Source of the DNA: Hasllibacter sp963833115
Lineage (GTDB): Bacteria > Pseudomonadota > Alphaproteobacteria > Rhodobacterales > Rhodobacteraceae
DNA length: 64,000 bases
Assembly: GCA_963833115.1 (NCBI GenBank)
Contig: CAWHWS010000002.1
Span: forward strand, 310,001-374,000
Reading direction: 5' to 3'
A program made the translations under genes and the position numbers. Below, in pieces: positions 40,750-48,911 of the stretch (the first letter of the stretch is position 1; each line of letters begins with the position of its first letter). The notes beneath the pieces were generated by a model. The model saw only the letters and a program-made list of their open reading frames with translations. It was not told where the DNA came from and did not search any database.

Positions 40750-41643
40750 ATGACGGACGCCTTCTTCGACGGCTTCGACGACGCCCGGATGGACCTGGGG
40801 CACGTCACCCTGCGCGTCCGCCGCGCCGGGACCGGCACGCCCCTCATCCTCCTCCACGGCTATCCGCAGAACGGCGCCTGCTGGCACCGCGTCGCCCCCG
40901 CCCTCGCCGAACGGCACGACGTGATCGTCCCCGACCTGCGCGGCTACGGCGCCTCGGACGCGCCGCCAGGCGACGCCGCCCACGACACCTACTCCAAGCG
41001 CGCCATGGCCGCCGACGTCGCCGCCCTCATGGACGCCCTGGGGATCGACGCCGCGCACGTCATGGGCCACGACCGCGGCGCCCGCGCCGCCTACCGCCTC
41101 GCGCTCGACGCGCCCGAGCGCGTGCGCCGGCTGGCCCTCCTGGAGATACTGCCCACCGCCGAGTACTGGCGCGCGATGGACGCCGAGTTCGCGATGGCCG
41201 TCTACCACTGGTGCTTCCTCGCCCAGCCGCACCCCATGCCCGAGCGCCTGATCGCCGGCGACCCCGAGGGCTACGTCCGCCACACCCTCGCCGCCTGGAC
41301 CGCGCCCAAGGACCTCTCCCCCTTCGCGCCCGAGGCCCTCGCCGCCTATCTCGCCCAGGCCCGCGAGCCCGCCCGCATCCACGCCATGTGCAGCGATTAC
41401 CGCGCCGGCGCCACCACCGACCGCGCCCATGACGAGGCCGACCGCGCCGCGGGCGCCCGCATCCACGCCCCCCTCGCCTGCCTCTTCGCGCGCACCGGCT
41501 TCCCGGCCCGCACCGGCGATCCCGCCGCCGTCTGGCGCCGCTGGGCGCGCGAGGTGACCACCGCCACCTGCGCCTCCGGCCACTTCGTCGCCGAGGAGGC
41601 GCCGGACGCCGTGCTGGATCTCGCCGCCGCCCATTTCGCCTGA
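40750..41643 (+). CDS. Alpha/beta hydrolase, haloacetate (fluoroacetate) dehalogenase-like
   Basis: The 297-residue protein has the fluoroacetate-dehalogenase pattern: HGYPQN (37-42), DLRGYGASD, the nucleophile GHDRGAR with Asp108, Arg109 and Arg112, YHWCFLAQPHPMPE with His153 and Trp154 (halide pocket), DYRAG with Tyr217, and catalytic GHFVAEEAP with His278. The usual third-triad Asp is Glu132 in LEILPT. If active it would release halide from 2-haloacetates. Epoxide hydrolase is the main alternative. It sits 9 bases after DUF1643. Confidence 0.75.
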   Translation: MTDAFFDGFDDARMDLGHVTLRVRRAGTGTPLILLHGYPQNGACWHRVAPALAERHDVIVPDLRGYGASDAPPGDAAHDTYSKRAMAADVAALMDALGIDAAHVMGHDRGARAAYRLALDAPERVRRLALLEILPTAEYWRAMDAEFAMAVYHWCFLAQPHPMPERLIAGDPEGYVRHTLAAWTAPKDLSPFAPEALAAYLAQAREPARIHAMCSDYRAGATTDRAHDEADRAAGARIHAPLACLFARTGFPARTGDPAAVWRRWAREVTTATCASGHFVAEEAPDAVLDLAAAHFA

Positions 41644-41768
41644 GCGGGGCCTTCCCATCCGGCGGCCCACCGGGTAGGGGCGCCCGTCCGCCCCGCGCGG
41701 GCGCCAAGGGTCCTGCTGGACGACATCCCGGCTCGCACCGTCCCACCCCCGATCATGGAGGATACCCG

Positions 41769-42038
41769 ATGTCGATCACCCCCGCCGAGAAAGAGAAGCT
41801 CATCAAGGAGTACGGCACCAAGGAGGGCGACACCGGCTCCCCCGAGGTCCAGGTCGCCATCCTCTCGAGCCGCATCGCCACGCTGACCGAGCACTTCAAG
41901 ACCCACAAGAAGGACAATCACGGCCGCCGCGGCCTCCTCAAGATGGTCGCGCTCCGCCGCAAGCTCCTCGACTACGCCCGCGCCAAGGACGAGGCCCGCT
42001 ACCAGGACCTCATCAAGCGCCTGGGCCTGCGCCGCTAG
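41769..42038 (+). CDS. rpsO: 30S ribosomal protein S15
   Basis: The 89-residue protein MSITPAEKEKLIKEYGTKEG shows the S15 signature TGSPEVQVAILSSRIATLTEHFKTHKKDNHGRRGLLKMVALRRKLLDYA. It binds the central domain of 16S rRNA. A GGAGGATA ribosome-binding site precedes it and a strong terminator follows at 42062. pnp, its usual next gene, lies 2.1 kb downstream. Confidence 0.98.
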   Translation: MSITPAEKEKLIKEYGTKEGDTGSPEVQVAILSSRIATLTEHFKTHKKDNHGRRGLLKMVALRRKLLDYARAKDEARYQDLIKRLGLRR

Positions 42039-42061
42039 TCGGCCGTCGCCATCCGCCGACC

Positions 42062-42084
42062 GAAGGGGCCCCCGCGGCCCCTTC
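42062..42084 (+). terminator. Intrinsic terminator of rpsO
   Basis: A perfect nine-base-pair stem (42062-42070 with 42076-42084, five-base loop) is followed by TTCGTT. It ends the rbfA-rpsO transcript just before the convergent VPLPA-CTERM gene. Confidence 0.85.
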
Positions 42085-42111
42085 TTCGTTCCGGGCTTCG
42101 TTCCGGGCCCG

Positions 42112-43068
42112 TCAGCCCGCGCGCCGCCGCAGCGCGCCCACCCCCGCCAGCGCGCCGAGCAGCATCGGCCCCGCCGCCGGCAGCGGAATGGGTGCCATCG
42201 GCGCCTCGGACAGGAACAGGCCCGAGGCCGAGGTGTAGGGCACCGGGCTGTCGATCCCCAGCGTCGCGGTGTTCCCGAACTCGAACTGGCCGTAGCCGAG
42301 TAGCCCGACATAGAGGTAGAGGTCGTGAACCGCCCCGCCCGGCAGGTCGACCATTCCCTCATAAAGATCGCGCCGCACTGTCGTCCATCCGCCGTCCGTC
42401 GCGGTCGCGTCCGCCTCCCAGATGGGCAGCCCTCGCACCTCCGGAGCGTTGATGGAACGGTAGTCGGCCCTCAGGTTCAGCGCGGCGTCAGAGCGATACG
42501 GGAAGAAGAGGCAGTCGGGTGCGCAGCGCGTGACAATGTTGGCGTTGATGCCGAAAAACACCTCGGATACGTTTAGCGCATCGACCGTGCCAAGTATGCT
42601 ACTCTCCCGAGGCGAGACCGTGCCGTTCAGGCGGGCGGAGAGACCGATCGTCACCATCTCCCCCGGCGAGACGGTAAGCAGATCGAACGTCAGTATCTCC
42701 TGGAGAACCGATTGGGCCTGACCGGAGCCGAGTGGTGAGCTGCCACCGCCCGAGACGCCGAGTTCGCCCGTCCTCAAGTCGCCCCTCGCACGGGCGAAGT
42801 TCGTGTAGTCGAGCGCGTAGGGCACCCCATCCACAAAGCCCGAATCGACGACCCGGCCGGAAACCGCCTCGTCGAAGGACGCGATGCCCGGTCCGCTGCC
42901 GAAGCTCCCGACCGTGATCACGGCCGCTTCGCCCGGAGGTGGCACTCCGTTCACCCGGACGTCGCCGCTCACGCCGGCCCCGTCGGGTATGACCGTCGCC
43001 GCCATCGCGGCGGACGGAAGAAGTAGAGCGAGCGCGGCGGCCGCGGCGAGGGTGCGGGATGGCGTCAT
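42112..43068 (-). CDS. VPLPA-CTERM sorting domain secreted protein
   Basis: The 318-residue protein has a signal peptide (cut near SAAMAATV) and a beta-rich body with no catalytic motif. The C-terminal sorting module is PIPLPAAGPMLLGALAGVGALRRRAG: a PLPA motif, a hydrophobic helix and a basic tail. Such proteins are processed by exosortase-type enzymes and exported to the surface or matrix. The body is AT-richer (roughly 55-60% GC) than neighbours. It lies between rpsO and pnp on the opposite strand. No exosortase gene is in the window. Confidence 0.85.
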   Translation of the reverse strand: MTPSRTLAAAAALALLLPSAAMAATVIPDGAGVSGDVRVNGVPPPGEAAVITVGSFGSGPGIASFDEAVSGRVVDSGFVDGVPYALDYTNFARARGDLRTGELGVSGGGSSPLGSGQAQSVLQEILTFDLLTVSPGEMVTIGLSARLNGTVSPRESSILGTVDALNVSEVFFGINANIVTRCAPDCLFFPYRSDAALNLRADYRSINAPEVRGLPIWEADATATDGGWTTVRRDLYEGMVDLPGGAVHDLYLYVGLLGYGQFEFGNTATLGIDSPVPYTSASGLFLSEAPMAPIPLPAAGPMLLGALAGVGALRRRAG

Positions 43069-43135
43069 CGGAACCTCCTGGGAACGCTGAATTGCCCGGA
43101 GCCTGCGCCGCGGCCGCCCCCCGGCCTAGGTCACG

Positions 43136-43936
43136 TTATCCGTACCCCCCGCCCACACCCCCCGGTCCCAGCCGCCCGCCCCGGATCGCGCGCGCCACGG
43201 CCTCCTCGCGGGTGCGGGCGCCCAGCTTGGCACGCGCCCCGCGCAGGTGCTTGGCCACCGTCGCCTCGGCGATGCCCATCGCCTCGGCGATCCGCGCGTT
43301 CATCAGGCCCCCCGCCAGCAGGCGCAGCGCCTCCGCCTCGCGCCGCGAGAGCTCCGCCCGCGGATAGCGCACGAACCCGTCGCCGCGCGCGTCCTCCGGC
43401 CAGTCGATCCAGGGCAGCATCAGGCGCGCCGCGTCCGCGATCCGCGCCAGGTTGCCGGGCGCCAGGACCTCGCGGGCCGACAGGTCCGAGCACAGGCAGA
43501 TGCACGTCACGTCCCCGGTGCGCCGCGAGCGGGCCGCGAAGGACGCGACCGCCCGCGTGCCCGCGTCCCGCACGAACCCGGCGAAGGCCGCCGCCTCGCC
43601 GCCCGGCCGCGCCGGCCCCGGCGCCCCGCCCGCCGTGCGCCAGATCAGGGGTCCGCGCCCCCGCGCCGCATGGCGGACGATGAGGTCGCGCCGCCAATGC
43701 CCGCCCGCCTCGTAGTCGCGCAGCACCGGGGCGGGCAGGCTGCTCACGAGCCAGTGGGGATCGCCGCGCGCGCCGTCGATCGCCGCCATGTTCACGGCCG
43801 TGGCGCCCAGCTCGCCCAGCGCCGCGCGCACCGCCGCCCACCGCTCCGCGAACGTGGCCGCGCCCAGCATCCGGTCGGCGATGCCGAGCGCCAGCGCGGC
43901 GCGGCTCCCGTCCCGGCCTGCCGTCCGCTCGTCCAT
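43136..43936 (-). CDS. LuxR family transcriptional regulator with autoinducer-binding domain (solo)
   Basis: The 266-residue protein has a PF03472-like N-terminal sensor domain. The stretch WLVSSLPAPVLRDYEAGGHW plus RRDLIVRHAARGRGPLIW keeps the conserved Tyr, Asp and Trp positions of acyl-homoserine-lactone receptors. The C-terminal LuxR helix-turn-helix is LSRREAEALRLLAGGLMNARIAEAMGIAEATVAKHLRGARAKL. No luxI-type synthase is in the window, so it is a solo. Start MDERTAGRDG at 43936. Downstream on the same strand (67 bases) is the VPLPA-CTERM gene, which it might regulate. Confidence 0.85.
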   Translation of the reverse strand: MDERTAGRDGSRAALALGIADRMLGAATFAERWAAVRAALGELGATAVNMAAIDGARGDPHWLVSSLPAPVLRDYEAGGHWRRDLIVRHAARGRGPLIWRTAGGAPGPARPGGEAAAFAGFVRDAGTRAVASFAARSRRTGDVTCICLCSDLSAREVLAPGNLARIADAARLMLPWIDWPEDARGDGFVRYPRAELSRREAEALRLLAGGLMNARIAEAMGIAEATVAKHLRGARAKLGARTREEAVARAIRGGRLGPGGVGGGYG

Positions 43937-44122
43937 CGGCCCCTCCCCGCGCGATGCTCCGGCCTGCGCTGCCCCAAAGTCAACCGGGGACCGCGGCCCG
44001 CCGCGCCACGTCTTCCCATGGGCCGCGAAACCGCCTACATGCGGCGCATCCGACGACACGGCGCAGCGGACCCGGCGCCCTTGGATGATGGGTTCGGCGG
44101 CAATGGGGCCGCCAGGCAGAAC

Positions 44123-44151
44123 GGAAGACCCGGAGGGCCGGGTGCGCTTCC
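44123..44151 (+). promoter_or_regulatory. Hairpin in the pnp leader
   Basis: An 11-base-pair imperfect hairpin (44123-44133 with 44138-44143 and 44147-44151, three-base bulge, four-base loop) stands 14 bases before the pnp start codon. In enterobacteria a pnp leader stem cut by RNase III drives autoregulation; a similar role here is inference. Confidence 0.45.
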
Positions 44152-44165
44152 GAGACAGGATGTTC

Positions 44166-46316
44166 ATGTTCGATAAAGTTACCAAGTCCATCGAATGGGG
44201 CGAGGAGACCCTCACCCTCGAGACCGGGCAGATCGCGCGGCAGGCCGATGGCTGCGTCATCGCCACCTATGGCGAGACCTCCGTCATGGCCGCCGTGACC
44301 TTCGCCAAGGCGCCCAAGCCCGGTCAGGACTTCTTCCCCCTCACCGTCCACTACAACGAGAAGTACTACGCCGCGGGCAAGATCCCCGGCGGCTTCTTCA
44401 AGCGCGAGGCACGCCCGACCGAGAAGGAGACGCTGACCTCCCGCCTCATCGACCGGCCGCTGCGCCCGCTCTTCGTGCCCGGCTTCAAGAATGAGGTGCT
44501 CGTCATCTGCACCGTGCTCTCGCACGACCTGGTGAACGACCCCGACATGGTCGCGATGATCGCCGCCTCCGCCGCGCTGACGCTCTCGGGCGCGCCGTTC
44601 ATGGGCCCGATCGCCGGCTGCCGCGTGGGCTTCGAGGGCGGCGAGTACGTCCTCAACCCGACCGTCGACGACATGCACAAGCTGCGCGAGAATCCCGACC
44701 AGAAGCTCGACCTCGTCGTCGCCGGCACGAAGGACGCCGTGATGATGGTGGAGTCGGAGGCCTACGAGCTCTCCGAGGCCGAGATGCTGGGCGCGGTGAA
44801 GTTCGCGCACGAGCAGATCCAGCCCGTGATCGACATGATCATCGAGATGGCCGAGAGCTCCGCCAAGGAGCCCTTCGACTTCCAGCCGCCCGAGTACGGC
44901 GCCCTCTACGACGCGGTGCGCTCGGCCGGCGAGGACAAGATCCGCGCCGCCTTCGCGATCACCGACAAGCAGGAGCGCACCACCGCCATCTCCGAGGCCC
45001 GCTCGGCGATCAAGGACGCGCTCACGGAGGAGCAGCGCGAGGACGCGAACCTCGGCTCCGCGCTCAAGAAGCTGGAGTCCTCGGTCCTGCGCGGCGACGT
45101 CGTGAAGTCCGGCCGCCGCATCGACGGCCGCGCGCTCGACACCGTGCGCCCCATCGACAGCCAGGTCGGGCTCCTGCCCCGCACCCACGGCTCGGCGCTC
45201 TTCACCCGCGGCGAGACGCAGGCCCTCGTGGTCACGACCCTCGGCACCGGCGACGACGAGCAGATGATCGACGCGCTCCAGGGCACCTACAAGTCGAACT
45301 TCCTGCTGCACTACAACTTCCCCCCCTATTCCGTGGGCGAGACCGGGCGCTTCGGCCCCCCCGGCCGGCGGGAGATCGGCCACGGCAAGCTCGCCTGGCG
45401 CGCGCTCCAGGCCGTGCTGCCGGCCGCGACCGACTTCCCCTACACGATCCGCCTCGTCTCGGAGATCACCGAGTCCAACGGATCGTCCTCGATGGCGTCC
45501 GTCTGCGGCGGCTCGCTCTCGATGATGGACGCCGCCGTGCCGCTCAAGGCGCCGGTCGCCGGCGTGGCCATGGGCCTCATCCTGGAGGATGACGGCTCCT
45601 ACGCCGTCCTGACCGACATCCTGGGCGACGAGGACCATCTCGGCGACATGGACTTCAAGGTCGCGGGCACGAAGGACGGCATCACCTCCCTGCAGATGGA
45701 CATCAAGGTCGCCGGCATCACGCCCGAGATCATGGAGAAGGCGCTGGGTCAGGCGAAGGCCGGCCGCCTCCACATCCTGGAGGAGATGTCCCACGCCCTG
45801 ACCGCCGGCCGCACGGAGTTCTCCGAGCACGCCCCCCGCATCGAGACGATGCAGGTGCCGACCGACAAGATCCGCGAGGTCATCGGCTCGGGCGGCAAGG
45901 TCATCCGCGAGATCGTCGAGGTCTCCGGCGCCAAGGTCGACATCAACGACGACGGGATCATCAAGATCGCCAGCCCCAACGGCGACGCGATCAAGAAGGC
46001 TTACGACATGATCCACGCGATCGTGGCCGAGCCCGAGGAGGGCCGCGTCTACCTCGGCAAGGTCGTGAAGATCGTCGATTTCGGCGCCTTCGTGAACTTC
46101 TTCGGCAAGCGCGACGGCCTCGTCCACGTCTCCCAGATCGAGAACAAGCGCCTCAACCACCCCTCCGACGTCCTCAAGGAGGGCCAGGAGGTCTGGGTGA
46201 AGCTCCTGGGCTTCGACGACCGCGGCAAGGTGCGCCTGTCGATGAAGGTGGTGAACCAGGAGACCGGCAAGGAGGAGGCCCCCGAGGCCGAGCCCGCGAC
46301 CGCCGAGGAGGAGTGA
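44166..46316 (+). CDS. pnp: Polyribonucleotide nucleotidyltransferase (PNPase)
   Basis: The 716-residue exoribonuclease phosphorolyses RNA 3' to 5' and is part of the degradosome. It holds two RNase PH cores (KSIEWGEETLTLETGQIARQADG; VGLLPRTHGSALFTRGETQALVVTTLG), the catalytic LEDDGSYAVLTDILGDEDHLGDMDFKVAGT, then KH (IREVIGSGGKVIREIV) and S1 (VYLGKVVKIVDFGAFVNFF) domains. ATG 44166 has a GACAGGA site at good spacing; ATG 44160 gives two extra residues. It normally follows rpsO directly; here two opposite-strand genes intervene. Confidence 0.97.
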   Translation: MFDKVTKSIEWGEETLTLETGQIARQADGCVIATYGETSVMAAVTFAKAPKPGQDFFPLTVHYNEKYYAAGKIPGGFFKREARPTEKETLTSRLIDRPLRPLFVPGFKNEVLVICTVLSHDLVNDPDMVAMIAASAALTLSGAPFMGPIAGCRVGFEGGEYVLNPTVDDMHKLRENPDQKLDLVVAGTKDAVMMVESEAYELSEAEMLGAVKFAHEQIQPVIDMIIEMAESSAKEPFDFQPPEYGALYDAVRSAGEDKIRAAFAITDKQERTTAISEARSAIKDALTEEQREDANLGSALKKLESSVLRGDVVKSGRRIDGRALDTVRPIDSQVGLLPRTHGSALFTRGETQALVVTTLGTGDDEQMIDALQGTYKSNFLLHYNFPPYSVGETGRFGPPGRREIGHGKLAWRALQAVLPAATDFPYTIRLVSEITESNGSSSMASVCGGSLSMMDAAVPLKAPVAGVAMGLILEDDGSYAVLTDILGDEDHLGDMDFKVAGTKDGITSLQMDIKVAGITPEIMEKALGQAKAGRLHILEEMSHALTAGRTEFSEHAPRIETMQVPTDKIREVIGSGGKVIREIVEVSGAKVDINDDGIIKIASPNGDAIKKAYDMIHAIVAEPEEGRVYLGKVVKIVDFGAFVNFFGKRDGLVHVSQIENKRLNHPSDVLKEGQEVWVKLLGFDDRGKVRLSMKVVNQETGKEEAPEAEPATAEEE

Positions 46317-46360
46317 TCCCCGGCGGGAGGGTGCCGCTCACCGCCTGTTGATGACGAGAC

Positions 46361-46390
46361 GGCCCCCGGCACCGCGCCGGGGGCCTTTTT
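46361..46390 (+). terminator. Intrinsic terminator of pnp
   Basis: A perfect ten-base-pair stem (46361-46370 with 46376-46385, five-base loop) is followed by TTTTT, the clearest classical terminator in the window. Confidence 0.95.
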
Positions 46391-46449
46391 CGTCTCCCCC
46401 GGCCCGCCATCCGTGCCACCCTGCCCGCGACCGCATCAGGGAGACGGCC

Positions 46450-47343
46450 ATGACCAGACGCAAGGCGTCCGATTTCGACCCCCGCATCCTCGAGATCTTC
46501 GACGGCTACGTGCACGGCAAGGTCTCCAAGCGCGAGTTCATTGCCTCGGCCGGCAAGTACGCCGCCGCCGGCGTCACCGGGGCGATGCTCCTCGACCAGC
46601 TCGCCCCGAACTACGCCCACGCCCAGCAGGTCGCCCCGGACGATCCCGGGATCGAGACCGAGACGGTCAGCTACGAGAGCCACGAGGGCAACGGCACCAT
46701 CAGCGGCCTCATGGCCCGCCCCGCCGGCGCCGCCGGCCCGCTCCCTGCCGTGCTCGTCATCCACGAGAACCGCGGCCTGAACCCCTATATCGAGGACGTC
46801 GCCCGCCGCGCCGCCAAGGCCGGCTTCCTCGCCTTCGCGCCCGACGGGCTGTCCTCCCTCGGCGGCTATCCCGGCACCGACGAGGAGGGCCGCGAGATGC
46901 AGTCCTCCCTCGACGGCGCCAAGCTCATGGAGGATTTCTTCGCCGCCTACGAGTTCCTCCAGGGCCGCGAGGACACCACCCGCACCGGCTGCGTCGGCTT
47001 CTGCTACGGCGGCGGGGTCTGCAACGCGCTCGCGGTCGCCTATCCCGAGCTCGGCGCCTCCGTCCCCTTCTACGGCCGCCAGCCGGACGTCGCCGACGTG
47101 CCGTCGATCGAGGCGCCGCTGATGATCCACTACGCCGGCCTCGACGAGCGCATCAACGAAGGCTGGGCGCCCTATGCCGAGGCGCTCGAGGCGAACGGCA
47201 AGGCATTCTCCGTCCACTTCTACCCGGACGTGAACCACGGCTTCCACAACGACACCACGCCCCGCTACGACGAGGCGGCCGCCGCCCTCGCCTGGGACCG
47301 CACGATCGCCTTCTTCGACGAGCACCTGCGCCAGGGCGCCTGA
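46450..47343 (+). CDS. Dienelactone hydrolase family protein with Tat-like leader (YghX-like)
   Basis: The protein has 297 residues. An N-terminal leader reads KVSKREFIASAGKYAAAGVTGAML, resembling a weak Tat signal. The hydrolase domain shows VLVIHENRGLNPYIEDVARRAAKAGFLAFAPDG, the nucleophile GFCYGGGVCNALA with Cys in the elbow, LMIHYAGLDERINEG (Asp) and NHGFHNDTTPRY (His), the dienelactone hydrolase triad. Natural substrate is unknown. It follows the pnp terminator and is probably an independent unit. Confidence 0.88.
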   Translation: MTRRKASDFDPRILEIFDGYVHGKVSKREFIASAGKYAAAGVTGAMLLDQLAPNYAHAQQVAPDDPGIETETVSYESHEGNGTISGLMARPAGAAGPLPAVLVIHENRGLNPYIEDVARRAAKAGFLAFAPDGLSSLGGYPGTDEEGREMQSSLDGAKLMEDFFAAYEFLQGREDTTRTGCVGFCYGGGVCNALAVAYPELGASVPFYGRQPDVADVPSIEAPLMIHYAGLDERINEGWAPYAEALEANGKAFSVHFYPDVNHGFHNDTTPRYDEAAAALAWDRTIAFFDEHLRQGA

Positions 47344-47427
47344 CGCGCGCCGCGTCCTCGCCCCACCCACGCCATGGCGCGGGGCGAGGTCACGTCCGCG
47401 CGAGCGGGCCCGCCGGAGAGCGAATCA

Positions 47428-47458
47428 TTGCAACCGGTTCCGGCCCGCTGCGTTATTT
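47428..47458 (+). promoter_or_regulatory. Candidate sigma-70-type promoter for the L,D-transpeptidase gene
   Basis: TTGCAA at 47428-47433 and GTTATT at 47452-47457 are separated by 18 bases in an unusually AT-containing intergenic stretch ending 27 bases before the start codon. Consensus fit is moderate. Confidence 0.35.
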
Positions 47459-47484
47459 GTGCAACGACCAATCCAGGAGTGCCC

Positions 47485-48063
47485 ATGCAGACCGATCGCC
47501 GATCCTTCCTCGCGGCGGCCGCCGGCCTCGCCGGCGCCGGCCTCGCCGCCCCCGCCCTCGCCCAGACCGCGGTCTCCGCCACGCAGTGGACCCTGCCCGA
47601 GCGTTTCATGGCGCAGCGCGTCACCGTGCGCGCCGGCTGGAACCCCGGCGACATCCACGTCGATCCGGGCCTGCACTACCTCTACCTGATCGAGGAGGGC
47701 GACACCGCCATCCGCTACGGCTGCGCCATCGGCGACGACGAGCAATACGTCGCCGGCACGTTCACCATCGACCGCCGCGTCGAATGGCCCTCCTGGACGC
47801 CCACCGCCAACATGATCCGCCGCGAGCCCGAGAAATACGAGCAGTTCGCGGACGGCGTGCCCGGCGGCCCGGACAACCCGCTCGGCGCCCGCGCCCTCTA
47901 TCTCTACCAGGACGGCCGCGACACCATGCTGCGCATCCACGGCACGCCCCAGCCCTGGTCGATCGGCATGTCCGTCAGCTCCGGCTGCATCCGGATGGTC
48001 AACGACCACGTCATCGACCTCTACGAGCGCGTCCCCAACGGCACCCGCGTCGTCCTCCACTGA
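47485..48063 (+). CDS. Periplasmic L,D-transpeptidase (YkuD family)
   Basis: This 192-residue protein starts with a Tat-type leader (MQTDRRSFLAAAAGLAGAGL, cut near ALAQ). The YkuD catalytic domain shows HYLYLIEEGDTAIRYGCAIGDD, the His of IHGTPQPWSIGM and the nucleophile SSGCIRMVNDHVIDLYERV. Such enzymes make 3-3 peptidoglycan crosslinks or attach proteins to peptidoglycan. Single gene with its own putative promoter, convergent with the peroxiredoxin gene. Confidence 0.93.
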   Translation: MQTDRRSFLAAAAGLAGAGLAAPALAQTAVSATQWTLPERFMAQRVTVRAGWNPGDIHVDPGLHYLYLIEEGDTAIRYGCAIGDDEQYVAGTFTIDRRVEWPSWTPTANMIRREPEKYEQFADGVPGGPDNPLGARALYLYQDGRDTMLRIHGTPQPWSIGMSVSSGCIRMVNDHVIDLYERVPNGTRVVLH

Positions 48064-48080
48064 GGCCCTCGGGCCGGACC

Positions 48081-48108
48081 CCGGCGCCCCGAACCGACGG
48101 GGTGCCGG
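48081..48108. terminator. Bidirectional hairpin between L,D-transpeptidase and peroxiredoxin genes
   Basis: An 11-base-pair stem (48081-48091 with 48098-48108, one G-T pair) with a six-base loop sits between the two convergent stops. No T tract is seen on either side. Confidence 0.5.
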
Positions 48109-48118
48109 AGCCGCGCGC

Positions 48119-48778
48119 TCAGGCGGCCGGCTGCTTGGCCGTGCGGATATAGGGCAGCGTCCGCTCGAACCCGCCGAATCGTTCGTTCGCCTCCTCGTCG
48201 CTCACCGCGGCGGTGACGATCACGTCCCCCCCGTCGGTCCAGCCCGCCGGCGTCGCCACCTTGTGCTTCGCCGTCAGCCGGATCGAGTCGAGCGCCCGCA
48301 GGATCTCGTCGAAGTTCCGCCCCGTCGTCATCGGATAGGTGAGCGACAGCTTCACCCGCTTGTCCGGCCCGATCACGAACACGGTGCGCACGGTCTGGTT
48401 GTCCGCCGGCGTCCGGTCGGCCGGATCGCCCGACGCCTCCGCCGGCAGCATGTCGTAGAGCTTGGCCACGCTCATCTCCGGATCGCCGATCATCGGATAC
48501 TCGACCGCGTGCCCCGAATAGGCGCGGATGTCCTCCTTCCAGCGCAGGTGGTCGTCCACCGGATCGACGCTGATCCCGATGATCTTGGCGTCCCGCCGTG
48601 CGAACTCCCCCGCCATCCCCGCCATCATGCCGAGCTCGGTCGTGCACACCGGCGTGAAGTCCTTGGGGTGGCTGAAGAGGATCGCGTAGCCCTCCCCGAT
48701 CCACTCGTGGAAGTCGATCTGCCCCTGCGTCGTCTGGGCGGTGAAGTTCGGGGCGATGTCGCCGAGGCGAAGGGCCAT
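48119..48778 (-). CDS. 1-Cys peroxiredoxin (Prx6 type)
   Basis: The 219-residue thiol peroxidase has the peroxidatic Cys in FSHPKDFTPVCTTELG (about residue 46) and the Prx6 C-terminal extension with SLTYPMTTGRNFDEILRALDSIRLTAKHKVATPAGW and VIVTAAVSDEEANERFG. It reduces hydrogen peroxide and organic peroxides. The ATG at 48778 has a strong CAGGAGG site. Monocistronic by position. Confidence 0.95.
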   Translation of the reverse strand: MALRLGDIAPNFTAQTTQGQIDFHEWIGEGYAILFSHPKDFTPVCTTELGMMAGMAGEFARRDAKIIGISVDPVDDHLRWKEDIRAYSGHAVEYPMIGDPEMSVAKLYDMLPAEASGDPADRTPADNQTVRTVFVIGPDKRVKLSLTYPMTTGRNFDEILRALDSIRLTAKHKVATPAGWTDGGDVIVTAAVSDEEANERFGGFERTLPYIRTAKQPAA

Positions 48779-48911
48779 GTCGGCCTCCTGATGCTGTGAT
48801 GCGCTGCGGCGCAGATAGGGCGCCTGTTCCCCTCGGGACAAGGTCGGCCGCGCCGGCGGGGACGACCCGCCCGCGAATCGTCCGATCCCGGAACGCCCGT
48901 CCCGGAGCGGG

